Assembly: GCA_963678215.1 (NCBI GenBank)
Contig: OY782758.1
Coordinates: forward strand, 2,417,313 to 2,481,312
Source of the DNA: Thiobius zoothamnicola
GTDB lineage: Bacteria > Pseudomonadota > Gammaproteobacteria > Chromatiales > Chromatiaceae
Direction of reading: 5' to 3'
Length of the DNA: 64,000 nt
The notes beneath the pieces were generated by a model that searched no databases, had not been told where the DNA came from, and worked only from the letters and a program-made list of their open reading frames with translations. Shown piece by piece: positions 58,576 through 64,000 of the stretch (position 1 is the stretch's first letter; each line of letters starts with the position of its first letter). The translations under genes were made by a program, and so were the position numbers.

Positions 58576-58968
58576 ATGAAACTTGCAATACAGGTGAACG
58601 AGGGGCCTTATCAGCATCAGGCGAGCGACTCCGCGTATCACTTCACCAAAGCGGCACTGGAAAAAGGGCATGAGGTTTTTCGCGTGTTCTTTTATCACGA
58701 TGGCGTTTTAAACAGCACGCGCTTGACCACTCCTCCTCAGGATGATCGGCACATTGTCAATCGTTGGACTGAGCTGGCCGAGCAACATGATTTGGATTTG
58801 GTGGTTTGCGTCGCGGCCGCCCAACGTCGCGGCATTGTTGATGACGGCGAAGCTGAGCGTAATGGTAAGGATGCGACGAATATTGCGCCCAAGTTCCGTA
58901 TTTCGGGTCTGGGTCAGTTAGTGGAAGCGGCGATCCAAAGTGACCGTTTGGTTGTGTTTGGCGATTAA
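58576..58968 (+). CDS. dsrE: DsrE, sulfurtransferase subunit
   Basis: The 130-residue protein starts MKLAIQVNEGPYQHQASDSA. The active Cys is Cys78 in DLDLVVCVAAAQRRG, at the same position as the essential Cys78 of A. vinosum DsrE. DsrEFH accepts sulfur from TusA and gives it to DsrC. I chose this ATG, in frame with a shorter upstream one at 58564, by homology. Confidence 0.96.
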   Translation: MKLAIQVNEGPYQHQASDSAYHFTKAALEKGHEVFRVFFYHDGVLNSTRLTTPPQDDRHIVNRWTELAEQHDLDLVVCVAAAQRRGIVDDGEAERNGKDATNIAPKFRISGLGQLVEAAIQSDRLVVFGD

Positions 58969-58980
58969 TGAGGTGAAATG

Positions 58981-59388
58981 ATGTCTGAAGTGAAAAATTT
59001 CATGTATCTCAATCGTCGTGCGCCATACGGCACTATTTATGCTTGGGAGTCACTGGAAGTTGTTTTGATCGGTGCGGCTTTTGATCAGAAAGTCAGCCTG
59101 ATGTTTGTCGATGATGGCGTTTATCAGTTAGTCAAGGGTAGTGATACCAGTACCTCTGATATGAAAAATTTCATGCCGACTTACCGCACTTTGGGTGATT
59201 ACGGCGTACGTCATATGTATGTTGATCAGGCCTCTTTGGCAGCTCGTGGTTTGACGGCTGATGATCTGATACAGGTCGAGTGGGAAGACTGGGAGACTGA
59301 AGAGGAAGTCGATAATATTGTCGAAGTCGTTGATGCAGACTCAGTTGCCAGATTGATGTCTGAATCCGATGTCGTATTCAGCTTCTGA
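58981..59388 (+). CDS. dsrF: DsrF, sulfurtransferase subunit
   Basis: The 135-residue protein begins MSEVKNFMYLNRRAPYGTIYAWESLEVVLIGAAFDQ (in part: RRAPYGTIYAWESLEV) and ends SESDVVFSF, matching DsrF. It has no Cys, as is common for this structural subunit. GAGGTG precedes the ATG. It is nine bases after dsrE. Confidence 0.96.
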   Translation: MSEVKNFMYLNRRAPYGTIYAWESLEVVLIGAAFDQKVSLMFVDDGVYQLVKGSDTSTSDMKNFMPTYRTLGDYGVRHMYVDQASLAARGLTADDLIQVEWEDWETEEEVDNIVEVVDADSVARLMSESDVVFSF

Positions 59389-59396
59389 GGTGCAAT

Positions 59397-59702
59397 ATGG
59401 CTGATTTATATACCGTGAATAAGTCACCGTTTGAAAAGAACTCATTGGAAGCGGTTATTCGCTTTTCCACTGAGGGAGCCGCTATCTTGATGCTGGAAGA
59501 TGGTGTGTACGGTGCAACCAAGGGCACTGTGATCGAATCCATGATCACAGGCGCTGAAAATAAGAAGTTTTATGCGCTGGGTTCTGACCTCAAAGCGCGT
59601 GGCATCGCCGAAGATCGCGTGATTGATGGCGTTGAATTGGTCGATTACGCTGGTTTTGTTGACTTGGTTGAGGCCAACGAAAAAGTTCAGGCTTGGTTGT
59701 AG
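59397..59702 (+). CDS. dsrH: DsrH, sulfurtransferase subunit, lacks Cys20
   Basis: The 101-residue protein starts MADLYTVNKSPFEKNSLEAV and ends with LVDYAGFVDLVEANEKVQAWL, typical DsrH. Where A. vinosum DsrH has Cys20, this protein has Val20, and no Cys remains anywhere. DsrE Cys78 is thus the only candidate sulfur carrier of this DsrEFH complex. It is eight bases after dsrF. Confidence 0.95.
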   Translation: MADLYTVNKSPFEKNSLEAVIRFSTEGAAILMLEDGVYGATKGTVIESMITGAENKKFYALGSDLKARGIAEDRVIDGVELVDYAGFVDLVEANEKVQAWL

Positions 59703-59770
59703 CGCATGTGAGAATGCCCTGTAAGCGGGTCTGCTGAAATTATCCATTTAACTATTTAGGAGATAGCACA

Positions 59771-60103
59771 ATGCCTATCGAAGTAGACGGTAAAAGTTTG
59801 GAAACTGATGAAGAAGGCTACTTGGCTAATATCAACGAATGGGTGCCTGGCGTGGCTGGTGTCATGGCCAAGGAAGATGAGTTGGAATTGACCGATGAGC
59901 ACTGGGATATCATCAACTTCCTGCGCGAATATTACGAAGAATATCAAATTGCTCCAGCGGTGCGCGTTTTGACCAAGGCCGTTGGCAAGAAAATGGGTAA
60001 GGACAAGGGTAACAGCAAGTATCTGTACGGCTTGTTCCCTTACGGCCCAGGTAAGCAGGCTTGTCGTTACGCCGGTTTGCCGAAGCCAACGGGTTGTGTG
60101 TAA
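59771..60103 (+). CDS. dsrC: DsrC, sulfur-trafficking protein
   Basis: The 110-residue protein has the fold start MPIEVDGKSLETDEEGYLAN and the flexible end KQACRYAGLPKPTGCV with Cys98 and Cys109, eleven apart, as in A. vinosum (100 and 111). These form the trisulfide in the DsrAB cycle. A TTAGGAGATAGCAC site precedes the ATG. Downstream is a chain of hairpins. Confidence 0.97.
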   Translation: MPIEVDGKSLETDEEGYLANINEWVPGVAGVMAKEDELELTDEHWDIINFLREYYEEYQIAPAVRVLTKAVGKKMGKDKGNSKYLYGLFPYGPGKQACRYAGLPKPTGCV

Positions 60104-60153
60104 CCCGAAAGTTCTATTCAGTCGGACGTGATAACGCGTTAAGGATTGGCTTG

Positions 60154-60195
60154 GAACCTTGTTTGCACAAATTTGCGCCAAACAGGTTTTTCGTC
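60154..60195 (+). terminator. Terminator-like hairpin after dsrC
   Basis: AACCTTGTTTG and CAAACAGGTT pair with one bulge around CACAAATTTGCGC; TTTTTCG follows. It would end or weaken the transcript after dsrC. Confidence 0.6.
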
Positions 60196-60231
60196 GCTCA
60201 CCGCTTTGTCGCGTATTTGGCTGAGTGAATT

Positions 60232-60263
60232 TCAGCATCGCGTTTTTTGATGCGCGGTGCTGA
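60232..60263 (+). other. Second hairpin in the dsrC-dsrM spacer
   Basis: CAGCATCGCG, loop TTTTTTGATG, CGCGGTGCTG: a ten-base stem with one T-G pair. It may be a processing or stability site. Confidence 0.55.
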
Positions 60264-60276
60264 TTCGAAGTCATCG

Positions 60277-60294
60277 TTTCCGTTCAGACGGAAA
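60277..60294 (+). other. Third hairpin in the dsrC-dsrM spacer
   Basis: TTTCCGT, loop TCAG, ACGGAAA: a perfect seven-base stem. It follows the previous two hairpins and precedes the dsrM ribosome site. Confidence 0.55.
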
Positions 60295-60371
60295 TCCATG
60301 ATGGATGTTATGGCCCTCAATAACTGAGGGGATGATATACCGATTTCAATACTGAAGAGGTTTTCGGAAAC

Positions 60372-61109
60372 ATGTCGTTTCTGACGATCACATTTGCTGT
60401 GCTTTTTTATTCCGCGACTATCTTGTTGATAGTGGGTTTGGCGCGTCGTATTCGTATGTACGTTAAGACGCCGGCGCCGCTGAAGATTCCAACCACGCCC
60501 GCCCCCACGACTTCTGGTGGCGTTGTGTTGCGGATGTTTCGGGAAGTGGTGTTTTTCGAAAGTCTTTTTAAAGCAACGAAATGGACTTGGTTGTTTGGCT
60601 GGGTGTTCCACATGGCTTTATTCGCCGTGTTGTTTCGCCATCTGCGTTACTTCCAAGAGCCTGTTTGGGAGCCGGTCGTTTGGGTAAGCCCCTTATTTAA
60701 ATATCTGGCGTTTGCCATGATTATCGGTTTGTTGGGGTTGTGGGCGCGCCGTATCTTCGTGGATCGCGTGCGTTATATCTCAGCGCCTTCAGATCATTTG
60801 ATGCTGGCTTTGTTATTGGGTATTGGCGTCAGCGGCGCGATGACGACTTTCGTCGCCCATACAGATGTCGTCGCGGTGAAATCATTTTTTCGTCATCTGA
60901 TGATGTTTGATTTTTCCACTATGCCGAATTTGCCAGAAGATCCTTTCATGGTCGCGCATTTGGCTTTAGTGGTGGCGTTAATGATTATTTTCCCAATCAG
61001 TAAGTTATTGCATGCGCCTGGCGTCTTTTTCAGCCCAACGCGCAATCAAGTTGATAACCCACGCGAGCAACGTCACATTGCCGGATGGGCGCGTAAATTG
61101 GAACAATAG
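60372..61109 (+). CDS. dsrM: DsrM, membrane cytochrome b-type subunit
   Basis: The 245-residue protein has about five transmembrane helices, with His residues in FHMALFAVLFRHLRYF and in SGAMTTFVAHTDVVAVK that can bind haem b. It is the quinone-reactive subunit of DsrMKJOP. dsrK follows after 16 bases. The first gene of the complex starts about 270 bases after dsrC. Confidence 0.95.
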   Translation: MSFLTITFAVLFYSATILLIVGLARRIRMYVKTPAPLKIPTTPAPTTSGGVVLRMFREVVFFESLFKATKWTWLFGWVFHMALFAVLFRHLRYFQEPVWEPVVWVSPLFKYLAFAMIIGLLGLWARRIFVDRVRYISAPSDHLMLALLLGIGVSGAMTTFVAHTDVVAVKSFFRHLMMFDFSTMPNLPEDPFMVAHLALVVALMIIFPISKLLHAPGVFFSPTRNQVDNPREQRHIAGWARKLEQ

Positions 61110-61125
61110 TTGAGGGTTGACTGGC

Positions 61126-62667
61126 ATGGCGAAAATAGATTTTGATATCCCCCAGCTTGAGGAATATACCGAAACTCCAGCTTTAGAAGTCGGCACTATG
61201 GCGCATAGCAAGCCTTTTGTCGCCAAGGTGCAGTTTCAGGAGCCTTTGGGCTACCCAGGCGAGCTGCCGGAGGATTGGCAGAAGCAGGCGATTGACGCCA
61301 TGGGCGATTTGTTGGGCAAATATCGCTCATTACAGGTTTATCTGGATTCCTGTGTGAAATGCGGTGCCTGTACGGATAAATGCCATTATTACTTGGGCAC
61401 GAAAGATCCCAAGAATATGCCAGTAGGTCGTCAGGATTTGCTGCGTAAGGTTTACCGTCGTTATTTCACTTTTGCTGGTAAATATTTCCCGGCTTTGGTG
61501 GGTGCGAAGGATTTGACCAAAGATGTGCTGGATGATTGGTACAGCTATTTTCACCAGTGCTCGCAATGTCGTCGTTGCTCGGTATTTTGCCCCTATGGCA
61601 TTGATACGGCTGAAATCTCCATGGCTGCGCGCGAGATTATGGCTCGCATTGGGGTCGGCCAGAAATACTGTAATGAGATTATTGGCAAGGTCTTCAAGAT
61701 TGGCAACAACCTGGGTTTGCCGGAAGCGGCTTTGGCTGACACGCTGGAAGGCCTGGAAGAGGATGTTGAAGATGAAACCGGCGTGGCGGTCAAGTATCCA
61801 CTGGATCAAAAAGGTGCGGATATTTTACTGGTGACGCCTTCCGCTGACTTCTTCGCCGAACCCCATGTGGATGGTTTAATTGGTTATGGCAAGGTTTTCC
61901 ACGAAGCGGGCGTTTCCTGGACGCTGAGTTCCAAAGCCTCTGAAGCTGCCAATTTCGGTATGTTTATTGGTTCTTACGAAAATATGCGCCGCATCTCGAT
62001 GCGTATTCGTGAAGCGGCCTTGGAGTTGGGTGTCAAACGGATCATTTTTGGTGAGTGTGGTCATGCCTGGCGCGTCGCTTATAGCTTCTTGAACACGTTG
62101 GCCGGCCCCTTTGATTTTCTGGATCCAAAATATCCAGTGCCTCAGCATATTCTTGAGTTCACTTGGGAAGAAATTCAAAAAGGCACGCTGAATATTGATA
62201 AATCAGCAAATGATGACATGGTGCTGACCTATCATGATTCATGCAATGTGGCGCGCGCATCCCGCATGGGTACGGAGCCTGGTGGCCAATTCATGATTCC
62301 GCGCAATGTGATCAAGGCGGTGTGCAACAACTTTGTTGATATGGCACCTGAAACCATTCACGAGAATACGTTCTGTTGCGGCGGTGGTGGCGGTCTGTTG
62401 ACCGATGACCTGATGGAGCTTCGGGTGAAAGGTGCCAAGCCGCGGATGGAAGCCTTGAGTCATGTGATTGAAGAACATGGCGTAACCAATATGGCGGCCA
62501 TTTGCGCGATTTGTAAATCTCAATTCACCAAGGTTCTACCTTATTACGGCATGAGTATGGACATGATTGTCAGCGTGCATCAACTGGTATCGAATGCGAT
62601 TGTCCTTACAGGTCAGCATACCGATGAAGATCAAGTATCAACCGGGGATGAGCAGGTAGCCGCTTAA
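61126..62667 (+). CDS. dsrK: DsrK, iron-sulfur (HdrD-like) subunit
   Basis: The 513-residue protein has two 4Fe-4S motifs, CVKCGACTDKCHYY and CSQCRRCSVFCPYG, and CCG-type motifs for the noncubane cluster: CNVARASRMG and TFCCGGGGGLLTDDLM. DsrK is the catalytic subunit that exchanges electrons with DsrC's disulfide/trisulfide. The start is ATG 61126 (MAKIDFDIPQ). dsrL follows 97 bases later. Confidence 0.95.
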   Translation: MAKIDFDIPQLEEYTETPALEVGTMAHSKPFVAKVQFQEPLGYPGELPEDWQKQAIDAMGDLLGKYRSLQVYLDSCVKCGACTDKCHYYLGTKDPKNMPVGRQDLLRKVYRRYFTFAGKYFPALVGAKDLTKDVLDDWYSYFHQCSQCRRCSVFCPYGIDTAEISMAAREIMARIGVGQKYCNEIIGKVFKIGNNLGLPEAALADTLEGLEEDVEDETGVAVKYPLDQKGADILLVTPSADFFAEPHVDGLIGYGKVFHEAGVSWTLSSKASEAANFGMFIGSYENMRRISMRIREAALELGVKRIIFGECGHAWRVAYSFLNTLAGPFDFLDPKYPVPQHILEFTWEEIQKGTLNIDKSANDDMVLTYHDSCNVARASRMGTEPGGQFMIPRNVIKAVCNNFVDMAPETIHENTFCCGGGGGLLTDDLMELRVKGAKPRMEALSHVIEEHGVTNMAAICAICKSQFTKVLPYYGMSMDMIVSVHQLVSNAIVLTGQHTDEDQVSTGDEQVAA

Positions 62668-62764
62668 CTATTGAGTACTACAGGTATCCCTGTGCGGTGG
62701 AAGGCGTATGTTTTGGCGCTTTCCATGCAAGCCTTATTTAACTACGGATCAGGAGCTTTATAAG

Positions 62765-64000
62765 ATGGCTACTCCTAGCGAAGAAATGAATACCAAGCTG
62801 ACTTGGCGTCGTTTTGAAGACGGCGATTCTGAGTGGGGTTCTTTCACTGATAAGATTTTTGTGGCTGATGAGTCTTACAAATGCCCAACTTATATTCATA
62901 AAACCCCCCCTTGCCAGGGTTCCTGTCCTTCCGGTGAAGATATCCGTGGTTGGCTGGCTGTCGTGCGTGGCCAGGAGAAGCCCGCCAGCGATATGTCGAT
63001 GGGTGAATATGCGTTCCGTCGTTCGACAGATGCCAATCCATTCCCTTCCATGATGGGCCGTGTCTGTCCGGCACCTTGTCAAGACGGTTGCAACCGTAAT
63101 GAAGTGGAAGATTTTGTCGGCATCAACTCAGTTGAACAGTGGATTGGCGACAATGCGCTGGAAAATAATTATCAATTCGTCGCGGGTGAAAGCACGGGTA
63201 AGAAAATTGCCATCATCGGTGGTGGCCCGGCAGGCATGTCAGGCGCTTATCAATTGCGTCGCAAAGGCCATGCGGTGACGATTTTTGAATCTCAGCCAGA
63301 ACTGGGCGGCATGATGCGTTACGGTATACCGAACTACCGTATTCCGCGCGACAAGTTGGCTGGAGAAATCCAACGCATCATTGATATGGGTGATGTGAAA
63401 GTGAAATGCGGCGTGCGCGTTGGCGAAGATGTCACGATTGAGGCATTGGAAAAAGATTACGACGCGATTTTGTGGGCCGTTGGTTGCTGGACAGGTCGTG
63501 GTTTGTTCCTCGACGAATGGGAAGGCACCCCTAACTGTGTATCTGGCGTGGCTTTCCTGAAGGCTTTCAACGAAGGTCGCATGAAAGTGACGGCGGATAA
63601 AGTTGTCTGCGTCGGTGGTGGTGATACCTCAATTGACGTGGTGTCTGTCGCCCGTCGTTTGGGCCATATTGAACACACCAATCCGACGGATCGTCCGGAA
63701 CTGGTTGTGAATGATGGCTTTGTCGCACATGACACGGCAATGACGGCTGCTGCTCAGGGCGCGGAGGTTACTTTGACTTCCTTGTTCCCTAAGAACAACA
63801 TGACGGCGGCTGAGCACGAAGTGCATGATGCATTGCATGAAGGCGTTACGATTCTGGATGAAGTGATGCCGGTGGGTATCGAAAAAGATAAGGATGGTCG
63901 CGCGACTGCGCTGATTGTGGCGAAATGTACCATGGATGGCGGTCGGCCTTCTCCCGTTGAGGGTACTGAACAACGCCTTGAAGCGGATTTGATCGTGTCG
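62765..64000 (+). CDS. dsrL: DsrL, NAD(P)H:acceptor oxidoreductase (3' end outside window)
   Basis: 412 codons are visible with no stop. It starts MATPSEEMNTKLTWRRFEDG after AGGAGCTTTATAAG. The N-terminal cysteines in YKCPTYIHKTPPCQGSCPSG and CPAPCQDGCNRN bind Fe-S clusters. The flavin part begins KKIAIIGGGPAGMSGAYQL, and VCVGGGDTSIDVVSVARR marks the second nucleotide-binding site. DsrL is the GltD-like flavoprotein that passes electrons from DsrAB to NAD(P)+. Downstream dsrJOP presumably lie beyond the window. Confidence 0.95.
   Translation, partial: MATPSEEMNTKLTWRRFEDGDSEWGSFTDKIFVADESYKCPTYIHKTPPCQGSCPSGEDIRGWLAVVRGQEKPASDMSMGEYAFRRSTDANPFPSMMGRVCPAPCQDGCNRNEVEDFVGINSVEQWIGDNALENNYQFVAGESTGKKIAIIGGGPAGMSGAYQLRRKGHAVTIFESQPELGGMMRYGIPNYRIPRDKLAGEIQRIIDMGDVKVKCGVRVGEDVTIEALEKDYDAILWAVGCWTGRGLFLDEWEGTPNCVSGVAFLKAFNEGRMKVTADKVVCVGGGDTSIDVVSVARRLGHIEHTNPTDRPELVVNDGFVAHDTAMTAAAQGAEVTLTSLFPKNNMTAAEHEVHDALHEGVTILDEVMPVGIEKDKDGRATALIVAKCTMDGGRPSPVEGTEQRLEADLIVS

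Noticed and set aside
61330..61809. Open frame antisense to dsrK
   Set aside because: A shadow of a well-supported gene; no domain and no ribosome site.

Overview
The window reads as part of the chromosome of a chemolithoautotrophic, sulfur-oxidising gammaproteobacterium. Three things point there. It carries an oxidative-type dsr cluster (dsrABEFHCMKL) in the Allochromatium-like order. It carries a form I RuBisCO/alpha-carboxysome operon. It also has gammaproteobacterial housekeeping blocks: a secG tail next to tRNA-Leu(GAG), rpsF-rpsR-rplI, cysG, coaD/rsmD and fnr. I cannot name the genus from the sequence alone.

Layout. 1-300: C-terminus of a probable SecG, tRNA-Leu(GAG) and a terminator. 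300-7100: accessory island. It holds a predicted ABC-three-component (ABC-3C) conflict system whose SMEK-domain gene is split in frame by an IS630-family element, then an IS4-family element with clear target duplication, a HicBA-type toxin-antitoxin pair and a strikingly mitochondrion-like cytochrome c. 7100-21400: mostly core genes, namely valS, a probable PPi-dependent phosphofructokinase, an orphan ParA-like ATPase, ggt, a YfhL-type ferredoxin, coaD, rsmD and cysG, then a rhodanese-tusA-dsrE2 sulfur-relay set, the S6/S18/L9 ribosomal operon and tRNA-Leu(CAG). 21600-32740: transport and carbon use, with an AEC permease, a TRAP transporter, a VapBC-type pair, a GntR regulator, a CoA-transferase and lutABC; a ParDE pair and REP-like palindromes lie inside the lut set. 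32800-36550: rarA, fnr, a periplasmic rhodanese and an unknown exported protein. 37000-46230: the carboxysome operon cbbLS-csoS2-csoSCA-csoS4AB-csoS1-csoS1-bfr-like-acRAF-mcdA-mcdB. 46370-48440: a lipase-like gene and an insertion-sequence graveyard. 48437-52629: a three-gene cassette of a ferritin-like (VioB-type) protein, a LodA/GoxA-like quinoprotein oxidase and a LodB-like flavoprotein. 52700-55755 (minus strand): a cysteine-less DsrC-like protein, an orphan Cas6/Cmx6-like protein, two unknown proteins and a TauD-type dioxygenase, divergent from dsr. 56070-64000: dsrABEFHCMK and the start of dsrL.

How the genes fit together. Reduced sulfur is passed as persulfide through rhodanese, TusA and DsrE2 to DsrEFH and DsrC. 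Reverse sulfite reductase DsrAB, whose siroheme CysG can supply, oxidises it; DsrMK and DsrL connect it to the quinone and NAD(P)H pools. The energy drives CO2 fixation by carboxysomal RuBisCO, with McdAB positioning the carboxysomes. The PPi-type phosphofructokinase may serve the Calvin cycle or glycolysis reversibly. TRAP, CoA-transferase and LutABC suggest some mixotrophic use of lactate or a related organic acid.

The most unusual pieces are the interrupted ABC-3C locus, the ferritin-like/LodA/LodB cassette, the Cas6-like protein beside dsr with no CRISPR array in sight, the mitochondrion-like cytochrome c and a CsoS4A with an acidic C-terminal tail.
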